From Pseudomonas sp. MH9.2 (GTDB lineage Bacteria; Pseudomonadota; Gammaproteobacteria; Pseudomonadales; Pseudomonadaceae): DNA of 64,000 nucleotides. Under the pieces are notes generated by a model, which searched no databases, was not told where the DNA came from, and worked only from the letters and a program-made list of their open reading frames with translations. A program made the position numbers and the translations under genes. The stretch is taken from positions 3,190,501-3,254,500 of the forward strand of contig NZ_CP133784.1 in the NCBI RefSeq assembly GCF_034353875.1, written 5' to 3'. Below, piece by piece: positions 8,986 to 19,442 of this stretch (within the stretch, counting starts at the first letter, position 1; each line of letters begins with the position of its first letter).

Positions 8986-10359
8986 TTAAAAAAAGCTCAA
9001 GCCGACCTGAAACAGCCGCTCTACGTCGCGGATATATTTTTTATCCACAAGGAACAGAATCACGTGGTCGCCGGACTTGATCACCGTGATGTCGTGGGCG
9101 ATCAGCACTTCTTCGGCGCGAATGATTGCGCCGATGGTAGTGCCTGGCGGCAGTGTGATGTCACGGATGGCGCGACCGATGACCTTGCTCGACCTGGCAT
9201 CACCATGGGCGACGGCTTCAATGGCTTCGGCTGCACCACGACGCAATGAATGCACGCTGACAATGTCGCCACGGCGAACGTGAGTCAGCAAGGTGCCGAT
9301 AGTCGCCAGTTGCGGGCTGATCGCGATATCGATCTCGCCGCCCTGTACCAGATCCACATACGCCGGGTTGTTGATGATGGTCATCACTTTGCGTGCGCCG
9401 AGGCGTTTGGCCAACAGCGAGGACATGATATTGGCCTCGTCATCGTTGGTCAGCGCCAGGAACAGATCGACTTCGGCGATGTTTTCTTCCAGCAGTAAAT
9501 CCCGGTCCGACGCGCTGCCCAGCAGGACCACGGTGTTATCCAGTGTTTCCGAAAGGTGACGACAGCGGGCCGGGTTCATCTCGATGATCTTGACCTGATA
9601 GCGACTTTCGATGGCTTCGGCCAGCCGTTCACCGATATGCCCGCCGCCCGCGATGACGATGCGTTTGTAGCTTTCATCCAGGCGGCGCATCTCGCTCATG
9701 ACGGCGCGGATGTTTGCTTTGGCCGCGATGAAAAACACCTCGTCATCCACTTCAATGACGGTATCGCCTTGGGGGGCTATCGGCCGGTCACGGCGGAAAA
9801 TCGCGGCGACCCGGGTGTCGACGTTAGGCATGTGTTCGCGCAACTGACGCAGCTGTTGGCCGACCAGCGGCCCGCCGTAGTACGCCTTGACCGCCACCAA
9901 CTGGGCCTTGCCGCCAGCAAAATCGATCACTTGCAGCGCGCCGGGGTATTCGATCAGGCGCTTGATGTAGTTGGTCACCACCTGTTCCGGACTGATCAGC
10001 ACGTCCACGGGGATCGCGTCGTTATTGAACAGACCGGCACGGGTCAGGTAGGCCGCTTCGCGCACGCGGGCGATTTTGGTCGGGGTCTTGAACAGGGTGT
10101 AAGCAACCTGACAGGCGAGCATGTTGGTCTCGTCGCTGTTGGTCACCGCCACCAACATATCGGCATCATCCGCGCCGGCCTGACGCAGCACCGTGGGGAA
10201 CGAACCGCGGCCCTGAACGGTACGGATATCAAGGCGATCGCCCAGATCACGCAAGCGATCGGCGTCGGTGTCGACCACGGTGATGTCATTCGCTTCACCG
10301 GCCAAATGTTCAGCCAGCGTACCGCCGACCTGTCCTGCGCCGAGGATGATGATTTTCAT
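8986..10359 (-). CDS. trkA: Trk potassium uptake system NAD-binding protein TrkA
   Basis: Peripheral cytoplasmic subunit that gates the TrkH/TrkG K+ channel in response to NAD(H) or nucleotides. At 457 aa it matches E. coli TrkA (458). It has two tandem RCK units: the first begins [17 protein letters not shown] with its GxGxxG loop, the second [17 protein letters not shown] near residue 235, and each is followed by a TrkA-C domain. The trkH partner is not in this window. A DnaA box lies near its 3' end (9041-9049). About 180 bases with REP-like sequence separate it from rsmB upstream, so co-transcription is uncertain. Confidence 0.97.
   Translation of the reverse strand: MKIIILGAGQVGGTLAEHLAGEANDITVVDTDADRLRDLGDRLDIRTVQGRGSFPTVLRQAGADDADMLVAVTNSDETNMLACQVAYTLFKTPTKIARVREAAYLTRAGLFNNDAIPVDVLISPEQVVTNYIKRLIEYPGALQVIDFAGGKAQLVAVKAYYGGPLVGQQLRQLREHMPNVDTRVAAIFRRDRPIAPQGDTVIEVDDEVFFIAAKANIRAVMSEMRRLDESYKRIVIAGGGHIGERLAEAIESRYQVKIIEMNPARCRHLSETLDNTVVLLGSASDRDLLLEENIAEVDLFLALTNDDEANIMSSLLAKRLGARKVMTIINNPAYVDLVQGGEIDIAISPQLATIGTLLTHVRRGDIVSVHSLRRGAAEAIEAVAHGDARSSKVIGRAIRDITLPPGTTIGAIIRAEEVLIAHDITVIKSGDHVILFLVDKKYIRDVERLFQVGLSFF
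9041..9049 (+). other. Consensus DnaA box TTATCCACA
   Basis: Exact 9-mer inside the 3' end of trkA, about 130 bases from the inverted DnaA-box pair. Confidence 0.5.
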
Positions 10360-10397
10360 CGTTCACTCCTTGAAACGAGTTAGCACGGCAAACCCGA

Positions 10398-10529
10398 TGC
10401 AGGAGCGCGCTTGCAGCTACGCGCCCCCGCCGTGATCGGCTGCGTATGCGTAGCAGTCGGGAAAATATTGGATTCACCACCGGAGGAAGGTCGTGCCGAC
10501 CTTATCGCAGGCAAGCCAGCTCCTACAGG
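10398..10529. repeat. REP/REPIN-like inverted repeat between rsmB and trkA
   Basis: A degenerate left unit, TGCAGGAGCGCGCTTGC, at 10398 and a right unit with GCAAGCCAGCTCCTACAGG ending at 10529 face each other. This is the GTAGGAGC...GCTCCTAC type of Pseudomonas REP sequence. The left arm is eroded. Confidence 0.6.
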
Positions 10530-10537
10530 ATCCGGCA

Positions 10538-11857
10538 TTACACAGCCGCGATCTTGATCAGCTTGGCATAGTAGAAGCCATCGTGGCCGCCTTCCTGGGC
10601 AAGCAGCTGGCGACCGTGCGGTTGTTTCAGGCCGGGCGGCTGTTGCCCGAGCTGACCGGCGATGTCCAGTTCGCGCGCGCCGGGTGTGCGAGCCAGGAAC
10701 GCCTCGATTACTTCGGTGTTTTCCATCGGCAGCGTCGAGCAGGTGGCGTACAGCAGGATGCCGCCGACTTCCAGCGTCGGCCAAAGCGCGTCGAGCAATT
10801 CGCCCTGGAGCGTGGCGAGCGCGGGAATGTCGTCAGCCTGACGCGTGAGCTTGATATCCGGGTGGCGACGGATCACGCCCGTCGCCGAACACGGCGCATC
10901 GAGCAGGATGCGTTGGAACGGTTTACGGTCCCACCATTGGCCTGTGTCACGGGCATCGGCAGCGATCAGCTCGGCGTTCAGGCCCAGGCGATCAAGGTTT
11001 TCCCGGACGCGGACCAGGCGTTTGGCCTCCAGATCCACCGCGACCACACCTGCAAGCAATGGCTGTACTTCCAGCAGATGGCAGGTTTTGCCGCCAGGGG
11101 CGCAGCACGCGTCGAGTACGCGTTGGCCGGGGACCAATTGCAGCAGGTCGGCAGCCAATTGCGCGGCTTCGTCCTGCACGCTGATCCAGCCTTCGGCGAA
11201 GCCAGGCAGGGTGCGCACATCGCACGGTTCGTTCAGCACAATACCGTCCTGGCTGAAGACGCAGGCGTGGGCTTCGATCCCGACGTTTTGCAGCATCTGC
11301 AGGTACGTATCGCGGCTGTGGTGACGGCGATTGACCCGCAGGATCATCGGCGGATGGGCATTGTTGGCCGCGCAGATCGCTTCCCACTGCTCTGGCCAAT
11401 ACGCCTTCAACGCTTTTTGTAGCCAGCGTGGGTGCGCAGTGCGGACCACGGGGTCATGTTCCAGCTCGGCCAGAAGTGCTTCGCTTTCCCGTTGGGCGCG
11501 ACGCAGTACGGCATTCAGCAACGCCTTGGCCCAAGGCTTTTTCAGCTTGTCGGCGCACCCGACTGTTTCACCGATGGCGGCGTGGGCCGGGATGCGCGTG
11601 TAGAGCAACTGATAGAGGCCGACCAACAACAATGCCTCGACATCGGCATCGACGCTTTTGAAGGGCTTTTGCAGGAGTTTTGCCGCCAGTGCGGACAGTC
11701 GTGGCTGCCAGCGAGCAGTACCGAAGGCCAGGTCTTGAGTCAAACCGCGATCACGGACCTCGACTTTATCCAGCTGGGTGGGCAGCGAACTGTTCAGCGA
11801 GGCTTTGCCATTGAGGACGGCGGCCAATGCTTTGGCGGCAGCGAGACGCGGGTTCAT
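10538..11857 (-). CDS. rsmB: 16S rRNA (cytosine-967-C5)-methyltransferase
   Basis: Methylates C967 of 16S rRNA using SAM (RsmB/Sun/Fmu). The 439-aa protein has an N-terminal NusB-like RNA-binding domain (about 1-140) and a C-terminal Rossmann methyltransferase. In it I see the SAM motif [10 protein letters not shown], the catalytic motif [19 protein letters not shown] and the second cysteine motif LLYATCS. Its ATG overlaps the fmt stop in an ATGA, so it is translated together with fmt. It is the third gene of the leftward def-fmt-rsmB group. Confidence 0.97.
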   Translation of the reverse strand: MNPRLAAAKALAAVLNGKASLNSSLPTQLDKVEVRDRGLTQDLAFGTARWQPRLSALAAKLLQKPFKSVDADVEALLLVGLYQLLYTRIPAHAAIGETVGCADKLKKPWAKALLNAVLRRAQRESEALLAELEHDPVVRTAHPRWLQKALKAYWPEQWEAICAANNAHPPMILRVNRRHHSRDTYLQMLQNVGIEAHACVFSQDGIVLNEPCDVRTLPGFAEGWISVQDEAAQLAADLLQLVPGQRVLDACCAPGGKTCHLLEVQPLLAGVVAVDLEAKRLVRVRENLDRLGLNAELIAADARDTGQWWDRKPFQRILLDAPCSATGVIRRHPDIKLTRQADDIPALATLQGELLDALWPTLEVGGILLYATCSTLPMENTEVIEAFLARTPGARELDIAGQLGQQPPGLKQPHGRQLLAQEGGHDGFYYAKLIKIAAV

Positions 11858-12828
11858 TGGCCGTGCACCGTCTGCTCGGGCGCAATGACACCCAGCACCG
11901 TGCCAACAGCGAATTTCTCACGACGGCTGTTGAACAGGTCCGCGAAGTTCAGCGCTTTGCCCCCCGGCAATTGCAGGCGCGTCAGGCGCAAGGCCTGTTG
12001 GCCGCAGGCGACAATCAAGCCGTCCTTGCTGGCGCCGAGGATTTCACCCGGTGCGCCCTGCCCGTCGTCGAGACTGGCTGCCAGCACTTTCAGGGCTTCG
12101 CCATTGAGTGTGCTGTGGCAGATCGGCCAAGGATTGAACGCCCGCACCAGACGCTCCAGCTCAATAGCCGGACGGCTCCAGTCGACGCGCGCTTCGTCTT
12201 TGTTCAGCTTGTGAGCGTAGGTCGCCAGGGTGTCGTCTTGGACTTCACCCTGCAACGTGCCATCGGCCAGCCCGGCGATGGCTTGAATCACTGCGGGCGG
12301 GCCGAGCTCGGCGAGCCGGTCATGCAGGCTGCCACCGGTGTCCTCGGCAGTGATCGGGGTCGTGACTTTGAGCAGCATTGGCCCGGTGTCCAGGCCTGCT
12401 TCCATACGCATTACCGTCACGCCGCTCTCGGCATCGCCGGCTTCTACCGCACGCTGAATCGGTGCGGCACCACGCCAGCGTGGCAGCAGCGAAGCGTGGC
12501 TGTTGATGCAGCCCAGGCGGGGAATATCGAGCACCACTTGCGGCAGGATCAGGCCATAGGCGACCACCACCAGCAAGTCGGGCTTGAGCGCGGCCAGCTC
12601 AGCTTGAGCGCCAGCATCACGCAGGGTTGGCGGTTGCAATACGGCGACACCGTGCTGCTCAGCCAGCTGTTTGACCGGGCTCGGCATCAGCTTTTGCCCA
12701 CGGCCAGCCGGGCGATCAGGTTGGGTGTAGACCGCAATCACTTGATGGGGGCTGGCGAGCAAAGCCTTGAGGTGTTCGGCGGCAAATTCCGGGGTGCCGG
12801 CGAAGACGATGCGCAGTGGCTCAGTCAT
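11854..12828 (-). CDS. fmt: Methionyl-tRNA formyltransferase
   Basis: Formylates initiator Met-tRNA with 10-formyl-tetrahydrofolate. The 324-aa length is normal. It shows the N-terminal [10 protein letters not shown], the formyl-transfer motif with Asn and His in [18 protein letters not shown], and the C-terminal OB-fold tRNA-binding part. It overlaps rsmB downstream. def, which removes the same formyl group later, is 140 bases upstream on the same strand with a REPIN in between. Confidence 0.98.
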   Translation of the reverse strand: MTEPLRIVFAGTPEFAAEHLKALLASPHQVIAVYTQPDRPAGRGQKLMPSPVKQLAEQHGVAVLQPPTLRDAGAQAELAALKPDLLVVVAYGLILPQVVLDIPRLGCINSHASLLPRWRGAAPIQRAVEAGDAESGVTVMRMEAGLDTGPMLLKVTTPITAEDTGGSLHDRLAELGPPAVIQAIAGLADGTLQGEVQDDTLATYAHKLNKDEARVDWSRPAIELERLVRAFNPWPICHSTLNGEALKVLAASLDDGQGAPGEILGASKDGLIVACGQQALRLTRLQLPGGKALNFADLFNSRREKFAVGTVLGVIAPEQTVHGQ

Positions 12829-12858
12829 GGGCTTCTCGATAAAGGAAATACACAGACG

Positions 12859-12949
12859 TGTAGGAGCGGGCTTGCCCGCGAAGGCCGCAACCCGGTGTGC
12901 CTGATGTGGACCATGTTGCCTGGTTCGCAGACAAGTCAGCGCCTACAGG
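12859..12949. repeat. REPIN between def and fmt
   Basis: TGTAGGAGCGGGCTTGCCCGCGAAG at the left end is a full Pseudomonas REP. Its partner at the right end, GCAGACAAGTCAGCGCCTACAGG, is in opposite orientation, about 90 bases end to end. It fills most of the gap between two functionally linked genes. Confidence 0.8.
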
Positions 12950-12968
12950 TTGAAGGATTTGAATCGGA

Positions 12969-13475
12969 TCAAGCGTTCTGCTTGTGCAGTTTTTCCAGCT
13001 TCTTCTTGATCCTGTCGCGCTTGAGGGTGGACAGGTAATCGACAAATAACTTGCCGTTCAGGTGATCGCATTCATGCTGGACACACACCGCCAGCAAACC
13101 CTCTGCGATCAGCTCATAGGGCTGACCGTCCCGGCCTAGAGCCCTGATTTTGACTTTCTGTGGGCGGTCGACGTTTTCATAGAAGCCTGGCACTGAGAGG
13201 CAGCCTTCTTGATACTGCTCCACCTCGTCGGTCAGGATGTCGAACTCGGGGTTGATGAACACCCGTGGATCGCTACGATCTTCGCTAAGGTCCATGACCA
13301 CGACACGCTTGTGCACGTTGACCTGAGTTGCAGCCAAACCAATGCCTGGCGCTTCGTACATGGTTTCAAACATGTCGTCGACCAACTGGCGAATGCCGTC
13401 GTCTACCACTGCCACAGGTTTGGCGATGGTGCGCAGGCGCGAATCGGGAAATTCGAGGATGTTTAAAATAGCCAT
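12969..13475 (-). CDS. def: Peptide deformylase
   Basis: Removes the N-formyl group from nascent proteins with a metal-dependent active site. The 168-aa protein has the three deformylase motifs in order: GIGLA (44-48), EGCLS with metal ligand Cys92, and HECDH with His134, Glu135 and His138. It is the first gene of def-fmt-rsmB and is divergent from the LysM gene; the roughly 140 bases between them carry both promoters. Confidence 0.98.
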   Translation of the reverse strand: MAILNILEFPDSRLRTIAKPVAVVDDGIRQLVDDMFETMYEAPGIGLAATQVNVHKRVVVMDLSEDRSDPRVFINPEFDILTDEVEQYQEGCLSVPGFYENVDRPQKVKIRALGRDGQPYELIAEGLLAVCVQHECDHLNGKLFVDYLSTLKRDRIKKKLEKLHKQNA

Positions 13476-13616
13476 ATACGTTAGAGCTGCACTTGTAGGG
13501 TAAAGTCCAAAATCGGCTGCCGGGTTTCGCCGGTTAGAGCTGGCAACCTTGCAAAACCTGAGCCTCTGGGGCTCTTAGTGTTTCACGCGAAGCCATATGA
13601 TAAAGGGATTCACCGC

Positions 13617-14642
13617 ATGAGGAAATCACTACTCGCCCTGCTGCTGTTGGCCTCTACCGGCCTTTGTCAGGCGCAAGTGCAGCTCAGGGAAGGACATCCA
13701 CAGAATTACACCGTCGTCCAAGGTGACACGCTTTGGGACATTTCCGGCAAATTTTTGCGCGAGCCATGGAAGTGGAAGGAGATATGGAAGGCCAATCCGC
13801 AGATCGCCAACCCTGACCTGATCTACCCGGGCGACTTATTGTCCCTGGTGTATGTCGATGGCCAGCCGCGGATGGTACTCAACCGTGGTGCTTCACGTGG
13901 CACCATCAAGCTGTCGCCCCGGATTCGTACCACGCCGATGGCCGAAGCGATCCCAAGCATTCCGCTGGCCGCGATCAATAGTTTTCTGCTCAACAACCGC
14001 ATCATCGATGACCCCGCCGATTTCCAGAAAGCCCCGTACATCGTCGCCGGTAACGCCGAACGCGTGCTCAGCGGCATGGGTGACCGGATCTACGCGCGGG
14101 GCAAATTAGACCCTGAGCACACCGCCTATAACCTCTTCCGTCAGGGCAAAACCTACACGGACCCGTTGACCGGGCAGTTTCTCGGGATTAACGCCGATGA
14201 CATCGGCAGCGGTGAAATCGTTGCCCACGAAGGCGATGTCGCGACCCTGGTGTTGCAGCGTTCGACCCAGGAAGTGCGTCTCGGCGACCGGCTATTCATC
14301 AGCGAAGAGCGGCCAATCAACTCGACTTTCATGCCCAGCTCACCTCAGACCGAAGTTAACGGCCTGATCATCGATGTGCCGCGCGGAGTGACCCAGATCG
14401 GTGAACTCGATGTGGTGACGCTGGATCGGGGTAAGAGCGATGGGCTGGCCGAAGGCAATGTGCTGGCTATTTACAAGACCGGCGAAGTCGTTCGTGATCG
14501 GGTGACGGGTGAGCAAGTGAAGGTCCCGGATGAGCGCGCGGGATTGGTGATGGTTTTTCGCACTTATGAAAAGCTCAGCTATGGTTTGGTACTCAATGCC
14601 ACGCGTTCTTTAGCGGTCATGGACAAGGTGCGGAACCCGTAA
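13617..14642 (+). CDS. LysM-domain secreted cell-wall-binding protein
   Basis: A 341-aa exported protein. The signal peptide (residues 1-19, ending LCQAQ) is followed by one LysM peptidoglycan-binding domain at about 29-77, visible in NYTVVQGDTLWDIS and ANPDLIYPGDLLSL. The remaining 260 residues are beta-rich and lack a catalytic motif I recognise. The frame is open back to 13578, but the ATG at 13617 begins the signal peptide and has an AAAGGGA site upstream. This is the PA0020-type protein found between def and dprA in pseudomonads. Its role is not known to me. Confidence 0.9.
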   Translation: MRKSLLALLLLASTGLCQAQVQLREGHPQNYTVVQGDTLWDISGKFLREPWKWKEIWKANPQIANPDLIYPGDLLSLVYVDGQPRMVLNRGASRGTIKLSPRIRTTPMAEAIPSIPLAAINSFLLNNRIIDDPADFQKAPYIVAGNAERVLSGMGDRIYARGKLDPEHTAYNLFRQGKTYTDPLTGQFLGINADDIGSGEIVAHEGDVATLVLQRSTQEVRLGDRLFISEERPINSTFMPSSPQTEVNGLIIDVPRGVTQIGELDVVTLDRGKSDGLAEGNVLAIYKTGEVVRDRVTGEQVKVPDERAGLVMVFRTYEKLSYGLVLNATRSLAVMDKVRNP

Positions 14643-14662
14643 AGCTATGTGTCGAAATAGGG

Positions 14663-14685
14663 TCATGTCTGTCCACCGGACATGA
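14663..14685. other. Small hairpin after the LysM gene
   Basis: TCATGTC (14663-14669) pairs with GACATGA (14679-14685). There is no T run, so a terminator role is only possible, not shown. Confidence 0.3.
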
Positions 14686-14710
14686 ACTTATCAAATAGTT
14701 ACTAACAGAG

Positions 14711-14719
14711 TTATCCACA
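14711..14719 (+). other. Consensus DnaA box TTATCCACA
   Basis: Exact 9-mer about 45 bases upstream of dprA, in its likely promoter region. Confidence 0.5.
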
Positions 14720-14763
14720 GGTTGTCCGGCTGTTAACGGGGCGCTACAGATCAAGGAAGATCT

Positions 14764-15888
14764 ATGCCGCTGTTCGATACTGCTGCGTCCTCACCTGCCG
14801 AACTTGAAGCGCGCTTACGTGTGCATCGTCTGCCTGAGGTGGGGCCAAAACGCTTTCATAAGCTAATCAATGCCTTTGGTTCGGCGTCGGCCGCACTCAG
14901 CGCTCCTGCCAGCGCCTGGCGTGCCTTGGGCTTGCCAAGCGCCAGCGCCGAAGCCCGGCGCAGCCCACAAGTCCGCGATGGCGCCAGTGCTGCTTTGGCT
15001 TGGCTTGAGCGTCCCGGTCAGCATTTACTGATGTGGGACGACCCCACCTACCCTGCACTGCTGGCTGAAATTGCCGATGCACCGCCGTTGCTGTTTGTGG
15101 CCGGTGACCCGAGCATTCTTGAGCGTCCGCAGTTGGGAATGGTCGGCAGTCGACGCGCTTCCAAGCCTGGACTGGATACGGCCACAGCCTTTGCCCGAAG
15201 CCTGGCGGGCGCCGGTTTTGTCATCACCAGCGGCCTCGCGCTGGGTATCGATGGTGCCGCGCATCAAGGTGCTTTGGACGTTGGTGGGCAGACAATTGGC
15301 GTCTTGGGCACGGGCATCGAAAATTTTTATCCACAGCGCCATCGTCAGTTGGCAGCGACCATGAGTGCCCAAGGCAGTGCCGTGGTTTCCGAGTTCCCTC
15401 TGGACGCCGGGCCGCAGGCGAGCAACTTCCCACGCCGCAATCGAATCATCAGTGGATTGTCGCTGGGTGTGTTGGTGGTCGAGGCCAGCGTCGCCAGCGG
15501 TTCGTTGATCACCGCACGGCTGGCAGCGGAACAGGGCCGCGAGGTGTACGCGATTCCAGGCTCGATTCATCACCCCGGTGCCCGCGGGTGTCATCAACTG
15601 ATTCGTGACGGTGCGGTGCTGGTCGAAACCGTCGAACACATTCTTGAAACCCTGCGCGGTTGGCAGAACATTGCCAGCCCTGCGGCCGCCTCTATCGCGC
15701 CCTTGCCGTCAACAACCGCTGCCAGACATCCCCTGCTTGATTTGTTGCATGCTGCGCCACACACCAGCGAAGGGTTGGCACTGTCGAGCGGCTGGCCGTT
15801 GCCAAAAGTATTAGCAGCGTTGACCGAGCTGGAACTGGATGGGCGCATCAGCAGTGAGGCAGGACGATGGTTTGGCCGTGCGCGCTGA
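14764..15888 (+). CDS. dprA: DNA-processing protein DprA (Smf)
   Basis: Binds incoming single-stranded DNA and loads RecA during natural transformation; it is widespread even in species with no known competence. The 374-aa protein has an N-terminal SAM-like helical region, then the Rossmann-like DprA domain with MVGSRRASKPG, ITSGLALGIDGAAHQGAL and FPRRNRIISGLS, and a C-terminal winged-helix domain (about 310-374). A DnaA box occurs inside the gene (15327-15335). tsaC follows after 38 bases, the usual pairing. Confidence 0.97.
   Translation: MPLFDTAASSPAELEARLRVHRLPEVGPKRFHKLINAFGSASAALSAPASAWRALGLPSASAEARRSPQVRDGASAALAWLERPGQHLLMWDDPTYPALLAEIADAPPLLFVAGDPSILERPQLGMVGSRRASKPGLDTATAFARSLAGAGFVITSGLALGIDGAAHQGALDVGGQTIGVLGTGIENFYPQRHRQLAATMSAQGSAVVSEFPLDAGPQASNFPRRNRIISGLSLGVLVVEASVASGSLITARLAAEQGREVYAIPGSIHHPGARGCHQLIRDGAVLVETVEHILETLRGWQNIASPAAASIAPLPSTTAARHPLLDLLHAAPHTSEGLALSSGWPLPKVLAALTELELDGRISSEAGRWFGRAR
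15327..15335 (+). other. Consensus DnaA box TTATCCACA
   Basis: Exact 9-mer inside dprA. Confidence 0.45.
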
Positions 15889-15926
15889 GGTTAAACTGCC
15901 CGTAGCGTTTACCCGGAGAGAGAACA

Positions 15927-16484
15927 ATGGTCAGCAGTTGGCGTGTGCAGCAAGCCGCACGAGAGATTCGAGCCGGTGCGGTGATTGCCTACCCAACCGA
16001 GGCGGTATGGGGGCTGGGCTGTGATCCCTGGAATGAAGAGGCGGTGTATCGGTTGCTGGCAATCAAATCCCGTCCTGTGGACAAAGGCCTGATTCTGGTG
16101 GCCGACAACATCCGCCAGTTCGACTTTCTCATGGAGGACTTTCCTGAAGTCTGGATCGATCGTATGGCCAGCACTTGGCCAGGCCCCAATACCTGGCTGG
16201 TGCCGCATCAGAACCTGCTGCCCGAATGGATCACTGGTATTCACGACACGGTGGCATTGCGCGTCAGCGATCACCCGCAGGTGCGTGAACTGTGTTCGCT
16301 GGTCGGACCGCTGATCTCGACATCCGCCAACCCGCTCGGGCGTCCGGCTGCCCGGACGCGTATTCGGGTTGAGCAGTATTTCCGTGGGGACATCGACTGG
16401 GTGCTCGGCGGCCTGCTGGGTGGGCGCAAGCACCCCAGTCTGATCCGTGACCTGGTGACCGGCGAGGTTGTTCGTCCAGGCTAG
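15927..16484 (+). CDS. tsaC: Threonylcarbamoyl-AMP synthase
   Basis: Makes threonylcarbamoyl-adenylate from threonine, bicarbonate and ATP for the t6A37 modification of ANN-decoding tRNAs. The 185-aa protein is the short TsaC (YrdC) form, not the long Sua5 form. It shows [14 protein letters not shown], the [12 protein letters not shown] basic motif and [15 protein letters not shown] near the C-terminus. It follows dprA closely on the same strand and converges with qor. Confidence 0.97.
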   Translation: MVSSWRVQQAAREIRAGAVIAYPTEAVWGLGCDPWNEEAVYRLLAIKSRPVDKGLILVADNIRQFDFLMEDFPEVWIDRMASTWPGPNTWLVPHQNLLPEWITGIHDTVALRVSDHPQVRELCSLVGPLISTSANPLGRPAARTRIRVEQYFRGDIDWVLGGLLGGRKHPSLIRDLVTGEVVRPG

Positions 16485-16494
16485 GGTTTTGGGC

Positions 16495-17469
16495 TTATGG
16501 AATCAGAATCGTTGAGCCTGTGGTGCGCCGGGCGCTGAGCTCGGTTTGCGCCTTGGCTGCGTCTTTCAAGGCGTAGCGCTGGACGTCACCCACCTTGACC
16601 TTGCCGCTGGTAAGCATCGCGAACAGCTCGTCGGCCATGCGTTGCAGGTTTTCGGGGTTGGCGTAAGTAGCCAGTGTTGGGCGAGTGACGTACAGCGAGC
16701 CTTTCTGCGCGAGAATTCCCAGGTTAACCCCGGCCACGGGCCCTGATGCGTTGCCGAAGCTGACCAACAAACCGCGCGGCGCCACGCAATCGAGCGACGT
16801 CAGCCACGTGTCTTGCCCCACACCGTCGTATACCACCGGGCATTTCTTGCCGTCGGTTAATTCCAGAACCCGTTTGACCACGTCTTCTTTGCTGTAATCG
16901 ATGGTCGCCCATGCACCGAGTGCCTTGGCATGAGCGGCTTTTTCCGGCGAACTGACAGTCCCGATCAGCTTCACACCCAGGGCCTTGGCCCATTGGCAAG
17001 CCAGCGAACCGACGCCGCCAGCAGCGGCATGGAACAGCACCGTTTCACCACTCTTCACCGCATACGTCTGACGCAGCAGATATTGCACGGTCAGGCCTTT
17101 AAGCATCACCGCTGCAGCGTCTTCGAAGCTGATTGACTCCGGCAACTTCACCAGATTCGCGGCGGGAATCACGTGGATGTCACTGTATGCACCCAGTGGA
17201 CCAACGCCGTATGCCACGCGGTCGCCGACCTTGAACTGGCTGACTTCGCTGCCGACCGCTTCAACCACACCCGCCCCTTCGGTCCCCAGGCCTGACGGCA
17301 TGGATGGCGCCGGATACAGCCCGCTGCGGAAATAGGTGTCGATGAAATTGAGGCCAATCGCCTTGTTGCGCACGCAGACCTGCTGTGGGCCCGGTTCGGC
17401 AGGTTCGAAGTCCACATACTCAAGGACTTCAGGGCCACCCACGGTGCTGAATTGGATACGCTTTGCCAT
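16495..17469 (-). CDS. qor: NADPH:quinone reductase, zeta-crystallin type
   Basis: Zinc-independent medium-chain dehydrogenase that reduces quinones with NADPH. The 324-aa protein has the N-terminal GroES-like domain with NFIDTYFRSGLY and the Rossmann domain with HAAAGGVGSLACQWAKALG, the NADP-binding AAxGGVG loop. No structural zinc cysteines are present. The frame is open to 17574, but I start at the ATG at 17469 because a GGAG site precedes it and family proteins begin MAKRIQF. It is divergent from hemF, as in P. aeruginosa. Confidence 0.95.
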   Translation of the reverse strand: MAKRIQFSTVGGPEVLEYVDFEPAEPGPQQVCVRNKAIGLNFIDTYFRSGLYPAPSMPSGLGTEGAGVVEAVGSEVSQFKVGDRVAYGVGPLGAYSDIHVIPAANLVKLPESISFEDAAAVMLKGLTVQYLLRQTYAVKSGETVLFHAAAGGVGSLACQWAKALGVKLIGTVSSPEKAAHAKALGAWATIDYSKEDVVKRVLELTDGKKCPVVYDGVGQDTWLTSLDCVAPRGLLVSFGNASGPVAGVNLGILAQKGSLYVTRPTLATYANPENLQRMADELFAMLTSGKVKVGDVQRYALKDAAKAQTELSARRTTGSTILIP

Positions 17470-17576
17470 CTGTTCATCTCCGGTGATGAGTGGAAACAAA
17501 AAATACGGAAAAAGACTACTACGAAAAGGGCCATCGAACGCTCTCCCTTGATCTTCGTCAACTGCGGCGGCCATAA

Positions 17577-18566
<990 letters not shown>

Positions 18567-18592
18567 TACCGGGTCAAAATTCAGGAATCCCC

Positions 18593-19417
18593 ATGGACCG
18601 CTACGTCGTTTTCGGTAACCCCATTGGTCACAGCAAATCGCCGTTGATCCATCGTCTGTTCGCCGAGCAGACCGGTCAGCAGCTCGATTACAGCACCTTG
18701 CTGGCGCCGCTGGACGATTTCATCGGCTGCGCTCAGGCGTTCTTTGAGCACGGCCAGGGCGCCAACGTCACCGTGCCGTTCAAGGAGCAGGCCTTTCGCT
18801 TGGCCGACAGCCTGACCGAGCGCGCACAGCGTGCGGGTGCCGTGAACACGTTGCGTAAGGGGGCCGATGGTCGACTGCTCGGCGATAACACCGATGGCGC
18901 GGGGTTGGTGCGGGATTTGAAGGTAAATGCCGGCGTCAGCTTGCAGGGCAAACGCATCCTTCTGCTCGGCGCGGGTGGTGCGGTACGGGGTGCGCTGGAG
19001 CCGCTGCTGGCTGAAAAACCGCTGGCGGTGGTGATCGCCAATCGCACCGTGGAAAAAGCCGAGTTGCTGGCCCATCAATTCGCCGACCTGGGGCCGGTGT
19101 CCGCCGCTGGTTTCAGTTGGCTGGCAGAGCCGGTAGACCTGATCATCAATGCCACTTCCGCCAGCCTCGCGGGTGAGCTGCCGCCGATTTCGCCAAGCCT
19201 TATTCTGCCGGGTCACACCGTCTGCTACGACATGATGTACGGCAAAGAGCCGACGCCATTCTGCCGCTGGGCCACCGAGCACGGCGCGGCCCACGTGCTG
19301 GACGGTCTGGGCATGCTCGCCGAGCAGGCTGCGGAGGCGTTCTATCTATGGCGCGGCGTTCGCCCGGATACGGGGCCTGTGCTGGCTGAGTTACGACGGC
19401 AGTTGGCCAGCGCCTGA
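18593..19417 (+). CDS. aroE: Shikimate dehydrogenase (NADP+)
   Basis: Reduces 3-dehydroshikimate to shikimate in the aromatic amino-acid pathway. The 274-aa protein starts at the ATG at 18593 with AGGA upstream. It has the substrate site NPIGHSKSP (Ser14, Ser16), the catalytic lysine in NVTVPFK (Lys64), Asp101 in DNTDG, and the NADP-binding loop [15 protein letters not shown] with the NRT motif. It is directly downstream of hemF and converges with the SulP gene. Confidence 0.98.
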   Translation: MDRYVVFGNPIGHSKSPLIHRLFAEQTGQQLDYSTLLAPLDDFIGCAQAFFEHGQGANVTVPFKEQAFRLADSLTERAQRAGAVNTLRKGADGRLLGDNTDGAGLVRDLKVNAGVSLQGKRILLLGAGGAVRGALEPLLAEKPLAVVIANRTVEKAELLAHQFADLGPVSAAGFSWLAEPVDLIINATSASLAGELPPISPSLILPGHTVCYDMMYGKEPTPFCRWATEHGAAHVLDGLGMLAEQAAEAFYLWRGVRPDTGPVLAELRRQLASA

Positions 19418-19442
19418 TGCCTGGGCGCCCGCCCGGTCACCG

